DNA of 64,000 nucleotides from Amborella trichopoda (GCF_000471905.2 NW_006494789.1:10135388-10199387), one strand, 5' to 3'. Shown: positions 43,801 through 54,293, numbered from the stretch's first letter. The notes: a model not told the origin generated them from the sequence alone. Numbers and translations: made by a program.

Positions 43801-44173
43801 GAAACCTAGAGTAAATGGGAACAATGCCCTTCATCATGGCACTCAATTGCCAGACGGGCCCGATTTTGATTGACGGGGTCCGTACAAAATCTGTGGCTTC
43901 AAAATTACAAACAGTCCATACGAGGGTGAGGACTTTGATAAGATCCCTCAAAAAGGTATTTTCTCCACTTAAAGTCTCCACGGATGGCCCCGCGAACAAT
44001 GCATCCCTATGTCTAAGCATCCTAGTTGCACCATTGCATGAATCTCCTTGACGTTCACATGGTCTTATGGCTAGGAAGCAAAAAGTAATAAAGCTGAAGG
44101 AAATTTTCCGCATGTTGTCCTTATCGCTTCTCTCGAATCGCAACATTCGGCTGAAGAAGCTGTTTGAATACAT
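43787..44173 (-). CDS. candidate antisense ORF beside the 3' LTR, 128 codons
   Basis: The minus-strand ORF includes MLRHRDALFAGPSVETL, FLRDLIKVLTLVWTVC, DFVRTPSIKIGPVWQLSAMM. Element A carries the same reading at 2520-2765 with one stop. Comparing the two copies by eye over about 240 bp, changes fall roughly 13, 7 and 13 at minus-strand codon positions 1, 2 and 3, mildly favouring the minus strand as coding. The overlapping plus-strand ORF (43815-44051) would put most non-third changes at its second position. Antisense ORFs in this location are known in some Tat elements. The function is unknown. No promoter is identified; LTR F lies directly upstream of it. Confidence 0.45.
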   Translation of the reverse strand: MYSNSFFSRMLRFERSDKDNMRKISFSFITFCFLAIRPCERQGDSCNGATRMLRHRDALFAGPSVETLSGENTFLRDLIKVLTLVWTVCNFEATDFVRTPSIKIGPVWQLSAMMKGIVPIYSRFLYRG

Positions 44174-45451
44174 TTTTCAGCACCTTGGTCCCTGATGCAA
44201 AATAAAGAAGGAAGCAGGTCACTAAAGCCTACAAAATAAGTGGAAATTTAGACAGTCTCATAATTGATCAAAATCTTCATCATCACTCTAGAAGGCCACC
44301 TGCCAAGTTTAATTGTGATCAGACATGTCTAAGGCAATGAGCACAAAGAAACAATTTCGAAAAAATTAGCCTCGGGCACCTTGAAATGGGCTAATTAGAA
44401 CTATACTTTTGGTGCGTCAAACAACTGTAGAACCACCGCCATTGGATCCAACACAGTCGAAAACCCTTATGGGTCAAGTTTCGGCTTAATCAAACACTTA
44501 AAGACAAAGTTATGAGCAAGTAGGCCGCACACTATTCCCGTGTGGCCACCCTGCACCAAAACACCATTAAAGGTGGCTATTTTTACAGTCACGGGCAGTG
44601 ACTTTCAGGGCCTATATCTCACTTGATTTGAGTCAAATCGCGCTCAAATTTGATGAGTGTGTTCGTCTCATTGAGACGAGTGTTTCGATAAGTGGTATGT
44701 TGCGTGACAATCCTTGAGCAGAGAGAAAAACTAGAGTGAAGTTACTGATTTGTGAAGAAAGTTGCAAAAAATTCAGCTGCAGTACATCGTACTCCGGTGG
44801 CCAAATCACAACGCTCGCATACCCGATCGACACGAAACTAATTGCATTATGTGCGTAAGGTCCGTGGCCGTCTTTGGTCTGAGCCTCACATACGATGAAA
44901 AGATGAATTTCACACACGGCGGCATCAAAGATGCTATAAATTTTAGCTGCCAGATTTCAAGATTTTGGCAAAAAACTCAAGACGACCAAATCTTCGTCCG
45001 GACACGAAATCGAGTTGTGTTTGTTGCAACGTAATCGTAACAGCATGCTCAGTGTGATTAAGTGAAGAAATCATGAAGAGACATCAACAAACGAACACAC
45101 AATCAATCCAAAGTTTTCAAGATTCAAGCAGATTTCAAGTTTCATGATCATGGCTTAAAGATATGATTCATGGTTCGAAGTTGGTGTCAAATCGATCGCC
45201 ATGGCAATCCCCACAAGAAAATAATCATCTTTCGATCAAACAGGTATTAGAACAATCCCGGATCAGTCATGGAAGATCATGTAAGTTCTCGAGCAACTGT
45301 AGGGACTGTTATGAAATTCCACACATTGTTAGGTAGGGGGAAAACAGTCCTTTTTGCACCCATTTTTAGAATTTCTTTTAATTCAATTAAATTGTAATTA
45401 TCTTCAATTATAGGTGGTTTTTAGGCGTAGACCCATGTTTTAGCCCAATTC

Positions 45452-45459
45452 TATATAAG
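45452..45459 (+). promoter_or_regulatory. TATA box of LTR F
   Basis: TATATAAG after 'cccatgttttagcccaattc', matching LTR E. Confidence 0.76.
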
Positions 45460-45959
45460 CATGCAAAGCCAAATTATAAAGGACATTCGTTTCATTTCAC
45501 ACAACGATCAATAAAATTTTAATTTCCTCTTGAAATCGTTGGTGCATTGGGGAGATAGAGAGAGAGGAGAGAGAAGAAAAGGGTCAGTACTTTTCGATAA
45601 GATAACTTTCTCTCTCCTTCCCCTTTCTCTCTCCTCCCCTTTTCTCTCTCCTCCACTCTTTCTCTCTCGCACCTATTCTCTCCTCCCCTCTTTCTCTCTC
45701 CTCCACTTTTCTATCTCCTCCTCTCTTTCTCTCTCATCTTCTTTCTTTCTCTCTTCTCCTCTCCTTCTCTCTTCTTCTCATCCCTATCCCTCTTTCTCTC
45801 TCTTCTCTTTTCATCTCTCTCTCTTTCTCTCTCTTCTTCTCATCTTTATCTCTCATTCTCTCTCTTCTTCTCATCCCTATATCTCTTTCTCTCTCTTTTT
45901 CTCATCTCTATCTCTCTTTTTCTCCCTTCTTCTTATCTCTATCTCTCTTTTTGCTCTTC

Positions 45960-46515
45960 GTCTAACACAGTAGGCGAAGCCTAGCGCCGATTGCATCTGC
46001 TCGCTTTTATTGTCTAATACAGTCGGTGAAGCCTAGTGTTGACTACATCTTCTCTCTCTTCTTATCTAACACAGTTGGTGAAGCATAGCACCTACTGCAT
46101 CCTCTCTCTTCCCTGTCTAACTCAGTCTGTGAAGCTTAGCGCTGACTGCATCCTCTCTCCCTTCTCTGCCTAACACAGTCGGTGAAACTTAGCATCGATT
46201 GCATCCTCTCTCTCTTCTCGTCTAGCATAGTTGATGAAGCCTAGTGTCAACTGCATCATCTCTACTCTTCGTCTAACACAGTCAGCGAAGCCTAGTGCCG
46301 ACTGCATCCTCTCTCGCTTCTCGTCTAACATCATCGACGAAGCTTAGCACCGACGACATCTTCTCTCTCTTCTTTGTCTAGCATAGCTTGGCGACGCTCT
46401 GCGTCGACTGTGTTACCTCTCTCTTCATTGTCTAGCCCAGTAGGTGACGCTCAGTGCCGCTGAGTCCTCTTCCTTGTCTTTGCCTAATATAGCCAGTGGC
46501 GTCTAGCGCCGTTTG
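45960..46515 (+). repeat. LTR F minisatellite
   Basis: About nine units of the same 62-bp repeat as LTR E, with a different unit count and order. The 147-aa ORF just upstream (45530-45973) is a CT-tract artefact. Confidence 0.85.
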
Positions 46516-47308
46516 CGTTTGTCTCTCTTCCCTCATATTCTTCTTTTTCTTTCTTTCGCTTCCCACTCTTTCTTTCTTTTCTCTTCTTCTCTTGTCTTAC
46601 TCTTCTTATGTTTTTTCTTTATGATATTTGTTATTTTTATTATTTTTATTATTTTTTCATTTGATTAATGAGGGGATGAGATTAGCCTATCATGGTACTC
46701 TTATCGTCTATTCGTAATGTTGTTGTGCCAGAATTACCGTGCTCGCTTTATTGCTACGAAAGACTAACCATCGTGTCTAACTAGTCAATATCGATGTTAA
46801 CGTCTAGTAGTAATCCTGTTGAGCCGGTCTGATTTATTGAGTCCTTTCACTACCACGTCAGGCCAATTACTCATCTCACTGTGTTAATCTCCCCGCCTGG
46901 TCAAATTCTTATCTCCCCCATCTTTCTTCTCTTCTTCTTTTGAATGTGCATGCTTGTGTACGTTAACCAAATAGGTAAGGTGAGGTTTGTATACCCACCT
47001 GTCTTATAATATTTACTATATGTGAGTGATTTCAGAAAATAGGAAAATACAAGCAAAGGGAGGAGATTCTGAACTAGTTTTATTACTGGAGGGCTTTCTT
47101 CGTGATCTAAGAGGGCACCCACACGAGCTAGCTTGAGTAAGTCCGGAACCCACCTTAAATTCCCCTCTCATCGGTTCGTAATACCTGTCCTTGTTTTTGA
47201 ACGATGTTCATGAGAGAGTGATCTCAAAAGTCTCGTGTCTCCTCAAAACTCGAGATACGTGCCACCCAATCATTCAGATACAGAGGGCGAGATCGAGGCA
47301 CCCAACTA

Positions 47309-48262
47309 GTAACCTTCTCCAACAAGAATACCACACTGCTGCCATGGCTCTCACCTCAATTACCCCCTCTCCACAAAAAATTATGCAGCAGCGTGGCTGC
47401 CACACCCTTCAACTAGATACCCAACTTTCACCATCTTCTTCACTGCTTGCTGCTCCTCTCTCATTACTATTGTTAGTTGGCTACTGCACCACCCCTCTTC
47501 ACTTACTGTCGTACCCACAATCAGGCAGCCACCTTCTCTACCCAATTCACCGCCTCCTAACTTCTTCCCTTCTCTCGTTTCATCCATCCTTGCTATCTCC
47601 TTCTCCCATCTTCTTGTTGTTCTCTCTCTCTAGAGCACTCATTAGTCACCATCACCTTGCTGCTCCTATCTTCTTCTCGCTTAATTCCCAACCAGCAAGG
47701 AGTCACAACGACCACCTTGCTGCTCCGATTGACCACCTCACTGCTCTCTGATCATCAGTTGTTCCCCAAACCTTTGCTGCCCTTCACTGTTGCAACCATC
47801 TTCCACATGTCTCCACCCATCTCTTTTATCCATCTCCTCCTCTCTTTCTATTTCATGCAGCCATCTTCGCCATCGGTCTACCGTTTCCTCAATCTCTTCT
47901 CGATTCTCTTGCGCCACCGAGGGTCCTGTGCTCCCACCTGCAATTTCGTTTTCTCACTCTAAAACCCACCAAGGAAACGCATCTCATACCCATTACCCTC
48001 TTTTTTTATTTTCGTTTCGTTTTGTTATGAAAGTTTCGTCCCTCCCCTTTTCAACTCAATTAAACAAAGCACTCTCTCTCTCATCCAAATAAACAAATGA
48101 CCCGATCTCTCCTTCCCTCAAATGTGTCATTTTTTTTAATATTGCATTACTCAATTCTCTCCCACATGTCAAACTCTCCCCCTTTTAAACTCCTTTTGTT
48201 TTTATTTTAAAACTATCACATTTTACTTTTGTACTCCTTTTTATTTCATTCCGTTTACTTTA
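47309..48262 (+). other. pyrimidine-rich stretch after LTR F
   Basis: CT-rich text with repeats of 'caccaccttgctgctccgat' (about 47650-47740), then T-rich DNA. The long ORFs here (47191-47751, 47657-47962) are Ser/Pro/Leu low-complexity. It may be the variable tract of a damaged LTR whose end is at 50461. No TATA box or LTR start was found for it. Confidence 0.45.
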
Positions 48263-48270
48263 CTTTATTC
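48263..48270. other. 8-bp target-site duplication, left copy
   Basis: CTTTATTC directly before the hAT element; an identical CTTTATTC lies at 49810-49817. Eight bp is the hAT superfamily length. Confidence 0.93.
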
Positions 48271-48653
48271 CAATGGTTTAAAAAACGGATCAATGACCCG
48301 GATCGGGCTTCCAAAAAACTGATTCGAATCGGCGAATCGGCGATTCGGATCGGGAATCGGTCATAATAAAGCTTAAAAAAAATCCGAAAAAATTATTAAA
48401 ATTCATTATAAATATTGTTTTTTAGGAATTCAATAAGAAATGAGGGTACTCCATTAAGAATTTTCATGTTTTTGAATGAATATGCGAATATTGATATGCT
48501 CTTTCTCTGCATGAATCGCCATTCAGCATTTAATTTACATCACACAAAAGCATAAACATATAATTATCATGGAATAAGTATATCAACATACATGGACTAC
48601 AATAAAGCATAAAATTAGTAACATATGATCTAAAAATAAAATGATAGACGACG

Positions 48654-48917
48654 TTATTGTTCTTCTTGGTCACACTGGTGCCATTGATTGAATTCGTTTA
48701 ACAATTCGTTGATTCGATCTAAAAACGAATCATCGATATTAGTAGGCGTCTGACTATTCCCAAATCCCTGAGTGTTAGTGTTTTGTTGTGTTCCCAATTT
48801 AAAATCCCCGAAGATTGTCCATCCTTCATGCTCACCTGTACTGTCGTGCTCATCCCTACACTGTTGTTCAATAATATGGCTGGGATAGGGTGGCCTCAGA
48901 ATCATCATCTCTCTCAT
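48654..48917 (-). CDS. hypothetical ORF inside the hAT element
   Basis: 87 codons, MREMMILRPPYPSHIIEQ at the start and DDSFLDRINELLNEFNQW near the end. It is acidic and Gln/Asn-rich. It is the only non-repetitive coding-like stretch in the transposon and may be a remnant exon from the parental element. I recognise no BED zinc finger and no hAT dimerisation domain. It may not be expressed. Confidence 0.35.
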   Translation of the reverse strand: MREMMILRPPYPSHIIEQQCRDEHDSTGEHEGWTIFGDFKLGTQQNTNTQGFGNSQTPTNIDDSFLDRINELLNEFNQWHQCDQEEQ

Positions 48918-48969
48918 TTTCTCTTTGAATAATATGGATTAAAAAAAAAAATAACAAATTTTCAAAAAA

Positions 48970-49630
48970 ATCGATCATGGATTAAAAAAAAAATCACAAA
49001 TTTTCAAAAAATTCTATCATGGATTACAAAAAAAATTCGATCATGGATTACAAAAAAAAAATCACAAATTTTCAAAAAATTCTATCATGGATTACAAAAA
49101 AAATTCGATCATGGATTACAAAAAAAACAAACAAAAAAAACAAAAAATTCAATCGTGGATTACAAAAAAGAAAAAAACAATTCGATCATGGGTTACAAAA
49201 AATTCAATCATGGATTACAAAAAACTCTATCATGAGTTACAAAAAAAGCAAAAAACAAAAAATTCGATCATGGATTACAAAAAAAAAACAAACATTTCGA
49301 TCATGGATTACAAAAAAAAACAAACATTTCGATCATGTATTACAAAACATTCGATCATGGATTACAAAAAATTCTATCATGGGTTACAAAAAAAAAAAAA
49401 ACAAAAAATTTGATCATGGATTACAAGAAAAAAAAACAAACATTTCGATCATGGATTACAAAAAATTCGATCATAGATTACAAAAGATTCTATCATGGGT
49501 TACAAAAAAAAAACAAAAACAAAAAATTTGATCATGGATTACAAAAAAAAAAAACAATTCGATCATGGATTACAAAAAAATCGATCAAGTATTACAAAAA
49601 AATCTATCATGGATTACAAAAAAAAAAAAA
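48970..49630. repeat. 'ttcgatcatggattacaaaa' minisatellite within the hAT element
   Basis: At least 20 copies of a core (T/A)TCATGG(A/G)TTAC followed by A-runs of variable length, giving units of 22-38 bp. The array fills almost half of the element. Open frames of 100-170 codons over it (MDYKK, FDHGLQK repeats) are a by-product. Confidence 0.93.
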
Positions 49631-49636
49631 AAAATT

Positions 49637-49687
49637 CTGTACGGGACTCGCCGATTCCGTACGGTGAATCGGCGAGTCACTGTACAG
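49637..49687. other. strong hairpin 1 near the right end of the hAT element
   Basis: Arms CTGTACGGGACTCGCCGATTC and its near-complement GAATCGGCGAGTCACTGTACAG around a loop of about 8 nt; about 19 paired bases. Immediately followed by hairpin 2. Confidence 0.85.
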
Positions 49688-49720
49688 AATCGTCCGGTTC
49701 TCTCTAGAACTGGACGATTC
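49687..49720. other. strong hairpin 2 near the right end of the hAT element
   Basis: GAATCGTCCGGTTCT, loop CTCT, AGAACTGGACGATTC: a 15-bp stem with one mismatched pair. Confidence 0.87.
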
Positions 49721-49809
49721 CCGTTTTTTTCGCCGATTCGATCCGTCCATGGCGATTCCCGAGTCGAACCGGGCGAGTCCCGTTCGACTCGGCGTTTTTT
49801 TAAACACTG

Positions 49810-49817
49810 CTTTATTC
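49810..49817. other. 8-bp target-site duplication, right copy
   Basis: CTTTATTC, identical to 48263-48270. Confidence 0.93.
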
Positions 49818-50461
49818 TATTCCATTTTTTACCACATTTTATCTCACTATACTTTATTCAATCTATTTATTTTATTTTAATCGTCGCATCTTATTTTATT
49901 TTCTTCCAATCCCTTTTATTTTATTTTACTTCATTTTTTTTATTTCACTTCACTTCATTCCATTTTAATCCTAATTCCATTTTTTAATTTTATTTTATTT
50001 TTATTTTTTATTTTTATTCATCTCTTGCATTTTCATTTCATCTTATTCCATTTTACTTTTCATTTCACTACATTTTGTTTCATTTTATCTTCGACAAGTC
50101 AGGATCCCCAGACATACTTGTTCAGATGTCTTACGTGTGTGTGTGTGTGTGTTTGCAGGAAAGGAGAAACAGGTCAAGTGAGGCGATTCCAAATTGGCCA
50201 TTGGCCAGGGGGCTTTCCAATATGATCTGTGATCTAAGAGGGTGCCCACGCGAGCTAGCTCGAGTGTGTCATGGACGCACGTGAGGTAAGTCCCGCCTCA
50301 AGACCCAAATTGCTCTCTCACTAGTTGGACACCTGCCCTTGTTCTATGAACAACGTTCTCGTGAGAGCAATCTCAGATCTCAGGTCTCAGGTCTTTCGAA
50401 CCCGAGACACGTGTCACCCAATCACCTAGATCCGAGGAGGCGAGATCGAGGCACCTAACCA
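49818..50461 (+). mobile_element. LTR G, 3' part
   Basis: T-rich DNA (49818-50095), then 'tgtcttacgtgtgtgtgtgt' + 'gtttgcag' (acceptor-like, ending 50159) and U5 text found in all copies ('aggcgattccaaa', 'gggggctttccaatatgatc', 'gagacacgtgtcacccaatc'), ending CCTAACCA at 50461. The start is not recognisable; it could reach back to 47309, with the hAT inserted in it. Confidence 0.78.
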
Positions 50462-50464
50462 GCT

Positions 50465-50483
50465 TGGCGACTCCACTAGGGAC
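50465..50483 (+). other. primer-binding site after LTR G
   Basis: TGGCGACTCCACTAGGGAC, one mismatch from the 26051 copy, three bases after the LTR. Confidence 0.88.
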
Positions 50484-51485
50484 ATGCTACCCCATAGTTG
50501 AATCGTTCTTGTTTGACTTTCATTTCTCTTTATTCCTGCTCACTATACACACACCTGTCTTCGGCGTTGCTTAACCCCTTCATCCGAGTCGGGGGCTTCG
50601 TGATTCCCGCACTCGTGAGTCTGTATCGAGAATAGGTTCTACGAACCTCGTCCCCGACCTTTCCCCTAAGCATCGACCTGTGTCGCATTCTCAGTTCATC
50701 ATCTGGATAGAGGTGAGGATGGACCTAAAAGTCCCTCACTCCCTACCTCCTTACATTGACGAACCCCTCGTCAACGCACCTTGCATTAGTGGTACGCATG
50801 TCACCACACTGGCAACTCATTTTTCAGTCACATTGCTCGAGGCATCCCGGATGCTGCCCCTCCCTCTCCTACGATTAACGATTCATCTGTTGTTGCTCCT
50901 GCGGATCGCAGCGAGGCTACCCCCCAATCTTTATCACTTCATGCCCCTGTAACAAGAGGCTTGACACCAGAAGGAGGTGGCTCTGACACCACCACCTCAC
51001 ACACATCTACCAAAGCTAGTGGACCATCCATTCTAGTTACACCTCGAGGCAACCCTCAGGTTACCTCAGGACATGGTCAGGGTTCCAGTCTTCTTGGACT
51101 TAGTTCAGCACCTCCTTTGCATGCACACTCTATCACTTGGGGCAACCCTCAGGTTACCCCGATGCACGGTCGGGATTTGGGTCTCCTTGAACCTAGCGCT
51201 TCAGCCCTTTCCCATGCATACTGCACCACACGGGGTAATCCTCTAGTTACCTCGGGATACTGTCAGAGTTTGGATCTTCTTGGACTTGGCCCTGCACATC
51301 CTCGGGCAACCTTCAGATAACCTTGGGACACCATCAGGGTTCGGCTCTTCTTTGCACCGGCCCAGCACACCCCTTGCATATGTAGTGCATCGCTCGGGGC
51401 AGCCATGTTGCTGCCTCTACCCGAGCACACGAAGGGGAACCTTCTAGTCTCCCCTCCCAGCACATGCATGGTCACTCTGTGAGGG
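50484..51485 (+). other. leader of element G with 93-bp (31-codon) repeats
   Basis: The first ~260 bp match the other leaders. From 51048 a repeat of exactly 93 bp starts at 51048, 51141 and 51234, with a shorter unit at 51305. It keeps one frame in ORF 50961-51320, each unit opening GNPQVT or GNPLVT and containing a LLGL/LLEP stretch. Whether it is translated ahead of gag is unknown. Confidence 0.7.
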
Positions 51486-52283
51486 ATGGTCACACGACTG
51501 TCCAACCACACACACATGCTCACGGCACCAGAACCCTACTTTACCGTCCCTCAAACACCCCATCTGGTCATTGAAACAGCACCATCAGAAGAAAGGGCAC
51601 TCCCACCCTCGCCTCCCTCATTACCAGTCTCTTCCCCACCGACTCAGGTTGGGAACGAAGAATTAGTGAAGGGCATGGTAGCCGAAGCATTGAAAACGTT
51701 CAGTATCCCAGTGATGGAAGAGCTAAATCGCTATCAAAAGCCTTACCCAGCGTATGTTGACCAAACTACATTTCCACCTGGCTATCAAAGACTCGACTTA
51801 CTCAGGTTTGAGGGTACTGGCTCATATCAACGACACATAGCCCTTTTCATTGCAGCCTGTGGAAATTAAGCGAATAATGAGAACCTACTGCTTCGACAAT
51901 TTGTGGGAACCCTTGTAGGAGCAGCATTTAAATGCTACTCTCAGTTACTACCAGGGTCAATCTCATCATGGGCACAAATGGAGGAAGAGTCCCTTAAGTT
52001 ATGGGACATAGAAAAGAAAGTGCAACTCCTTGAACTCTTTGAGGTGAAACAAAAGCCACACGAGCCAGTGATTGAGTACATCGAAACATGGCACAATCTG
52101 GCCATCAATCTGGCCACATCGATAGGTAAACTGCAAGAGATAGAGTACTGCATCGACGAGATGCACCTGGAATTGGCTTGTTATGTCACTTCATCATGGC
52201 CCAATACATTCGCCAAGATGGTCGACAAGGCAGTTCAAATTGAAGGTTTGCTCAAACACCACGGTTTAGATGTACGACCCTAA
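51486..52283 (+). pseudogene. gag: gag of element G, C-terminally cut
   Basis: ORF 51486-51869: EELVKGMVAEALKTFSIPVM, YQKPYPAYVDQTTFPPGYQ, HIALFIAACGN then a stop. ORF 51903-52283: FVGTLVGAAFKCYSQLLPGS, LLELFEVKQKPHEPVIEYIE + TWHNLAINL, CIDEMHLELACYV, KMVDKAVQIEGLLKHHGL. This is the Tat-type gag domain and is better preserved than the E-F gag (one stop). It stops at HHGLDVRP, where the frame runs straight into the 3'-region array at about 52265; all of pol is missing. Confidence 0.88.
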
Positions 52284-52962
52284 AGTGCATTGTCCAAACT
52301 ATACGACCTTTAACTGTAGCGTGGGTCTAGTTGCATGACCTTAAACTGTACGGTCCGAGTTATAAGGCCCTAAACTGCACTGCCACGGTCTAGATGCACG
52401 ACCATAAACTGCATGGTCCAAACTGTATGACTTTAAACTGTAGCGGAGGTCTAGTTACACGACCTTAAACTGCACGGTCCAAGCTGTACGACCCTAAACT
52501 ATAGCACACATCCTTGTGGCGTGACGATAAACTGCACAACAGATGGTCTCGGAGGCGAGACCTTAAACATAACCTCTGGTATCGGTAGATGACCCTAAAA
52601 CACGCTAAATTGGTGGTCACAGTGGCATCACCTTAAACACGCTTCTGCAAAAAAAAGAAGAAGACGAGCATAGTGAAAAATCGCAAGGGAACTATGGGAA
52701 AGATTATCTAAATAAAGGGGGTGTAGTGAAAACCCTTTGGGGCACAAACTCTCAAATGACGGGCATGTTGATCCTCCCCTACAGGTCTTCACGAGTAAAA
52801 ATGTCAAACGTCCCTATAAAAGAACGTTAAACTTTGTGACATATAGTTCATTTGCACTGCTATAAACTGCTTCATGTTCCTACATGTTTACATGAGGTTA
52901 TCGCATGACACCCTTCTACACATCCTCTACTACATCCTTCTTCAAAAGCCCCCGGTAAAAAG
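52265..52962 (+). mobile_element. 3' region of element G, fused directly to gag
   Basis: 'cgaccctaaagtgca', 'tccaaactatacgacc', 'agcggaggtctagtta' as in the arrays at 745 and 41555, then the 'gtgaaaaatcgcaaggg'/'gagtaaaaatgtc' block seen at 1800 and 42850. Cut at 52962 by the start of another LTR. Confidence 0.83.
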
Positions 52963-54290
52963 TGTAGACACCCGCTTTAAATCTGGCAAGTTCTATGGTT
53001 TTCTTAGACCCTTAGGATATAATTAGCCTAGTAAACCCAGAATCCACAGGTCACACAATTTGCCGTGTGAGCCGAAACCATTCTGTCAGCCCAGAACCCA
53101 GCAGATGCCTGTTTTGACCCGGAATCCAATAAACATGTTGTTTTACAAAACAAATCATTAAAAATAGTATAAAATTCTATTTTGATCCAAATTTTTTTTG
53201 AGAGCTGCACAAGAGGCTAAGAAAGACATGAAAATTGAAAAAAACTAATTTGGGCATGTTTTGGTTTGGGCGACATGGGGCGTGCCGCTCTGGCGACACA
53301 GGGCGTGTCGCCCACATCATCCTACAAAAGCCCTATTTTACCAAAAAACTCATTAAAAATAGTAAAAAAAATCTATTTTGACCCAAATTTTTTTTGGTAA
53401 CTTAACAAGAGGCTACGACACACTTGAAAAGAAAAATTTCAATTTGAAGCATTTTTTATTTGTGTGACGCGGGGCATGCCGCCCAGGTAACACGACTCGT
53501 GCCGCCCAGACCCGTTTTTCCCCAAACACGTTTTTATCATTTTTCGTGTTTTTATGGTCATATTTTGGGTGGTTTGGCCCCGTGGTGCTATCTACGTTGC
53601 TCAAATCCGAATTTTAAAAAATAAAAGATTGGTTTGATCATGGGATTTGTTGGTTACAAGATAACTCTGCCCCAACATATCCCTCGTTCAGATGAACTCA
53701 CTTTGGGTGACCATAAAAGGATGGAAAAAGGGAGGGTTGAGGAGGGACGAGACTTTTAGAAACTTTAGGCTGGAAGAGAAACCCAGGAGAGTAGAGAGAC
53801 CTTCCCTGAGAAAACCCTAATCCTCAACTTAAGCCTGAGTAAACCTAGACCTCGAGCACAACAACCCTATATCTAAACCAATTCTAGGGCACAACCGCCA
53901 TACTACTGCCAGAGACTTTTTGATCGACATCTGGACCACAAGGGCAAAAGGAACCGGTTCAGATACGGGTGAGCCCTTGAAGGCTCGGGAAGCCCAGGCC
54001 ATCCGGCTTGGTTCGATATTTTCTTCTCTTTCATTTCCTCTTTTATTTTATTTTATTTATTTTATTTTGATATATATTTTATTCATTCTGATTGAAAATT
54101 GTGTTTTGAAATGATTCGGATCACGTTGGCTCCACTACAAATCAGAGAGCAGATTTGCTCGTTTATGGGCAAATCTGAATTCGATTCTTCCCACTTTCTC
54201 TACCATTTTTATTTTTTATTTTTTATCAATTTAAAGTGTTAGATATGAGAGATCTACATCATTAGATGGCTCGATTATGCGCTTTAAATA
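52963..54290 (+). mobile_element. 5' LTR of element K (second Tat element)
   Basis: Starts TGTAGACACCC. Contains two ~190-bp tandem units (about 53150 and 53339: 'catcattaaaaatagta', 'ttttgacccaaatttttttt', 'ggcgacatggggcgtgccgc'), a TATA-like 'ccataaaagg' near 53710, and a leader-like stretch with 'aaccctaatcctc'. The end is placed just before the PBS; no clear CA end is visible, so the boundary may be off by a few bases. Its sequence is unrelated to the A-J LTRs. Confidence 0.72.
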
Positions 54291-54293
54291 GTT

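Larger units (their letters stand above)
38934..44160 (+). mobile_element. 3' region of the E-F element between integrase and 3' LTR
   Basis: 5.2 kb without sense-strand genes. Order: short repeats (39050-39500); 'gtgccgactgtg' motifs (39770-39965 and 40880-41200) split by an inserted-looking block with an antisense promoter-like sequence; 'gaccctaaactgca' array (41555-42390); conserved block (42390-43190); a 222-bp duplication (43395-43800); and the candidate antisense ORF. Long 3' regions are typical of Tat/Ogre elements. The part from 41.0 kb on is shared with element A. Confidence 0.8.
44161..47308 (+). mobile_element. LTR F, 3' LTR of the E-F element
   Basis: 3148 bp from TGTTTGAATAC to 'cacccaacta'. 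U3, TATATAAG at 45452, GGTCAGTAC, a donor-like site mutated to AAG|GATAAC (45601), CT-rich tract, 62-bp minisatellite (45960-46515), 'cctatcatgg' block, acceptor-like TGATTTCAG at 47035, U5. It matches LTR E block for block. The sequence upstream of it (ggctgaagaagc) is only weakly purine-rich. Confidence 0.85.
48271..49809. mobile_element. non-autonomous hAT DNA transposon, 1539 bp
   Basis: Terminal inverted repeats CAATGGTTTAAAAAACGG (left) and CAGTGTTTAAAAAAACGC (right, reverse complement), with a perfect 8-bp duplication. Subterminal regions are dense in GAATCG/CGATTC motifs (48320-48360 and 49640-49790), as expected for transposase-binding sites. The interior is a small minus-strand ORF and a long AT-rich minisatellite. 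No hAT transposase motif is present, so it must depend on a helper. The exact duplication suggests a fairly recent insertion compared with its LTR surroundings. Confidence 0.92.

Noticed and set aside
45530..45973. 147-codon ORF rich in Ser/Leu
   Set aside because: CT-rich tract of LTR F; pure composition effect.
47191..47751. 186-codon ORF after the LTR F U5
   Set aside because: Starts in U5 and runs into pyrimidine-rich DNA, giving Ser/Leu/His low complexity; no host-gene signature or splice structure.
48970..49630. CRISPR-like look of short repeats with spacers
   Set aside because: The 'spacers' are only A-runs, the repeat varies, the array lies inside a hAT transposon, and the window is plant nuclear DNA.
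49019..49987. Lys-rich ORFs of 100-170 codons (MDYKK/FDHGLQK)
   Set aside because: Translation of the hAT minisatellite in all three frames.
22821..50483. tRNA-like fragments at the primer sites
   Set aside because: Only the ~18-nt complement of a tRNA 3' end is present; no cloverleaf could be read. These are PBSs, not tRNA genes.
53710..54290. Host promoter or first exon (TATA-like box, pyrimidine leader, long frames)
   Set aside because: It is explained as the R/U5 end of the LTR of element K because a PBS follows at 54294 and Tat gag-pol lies downstream.
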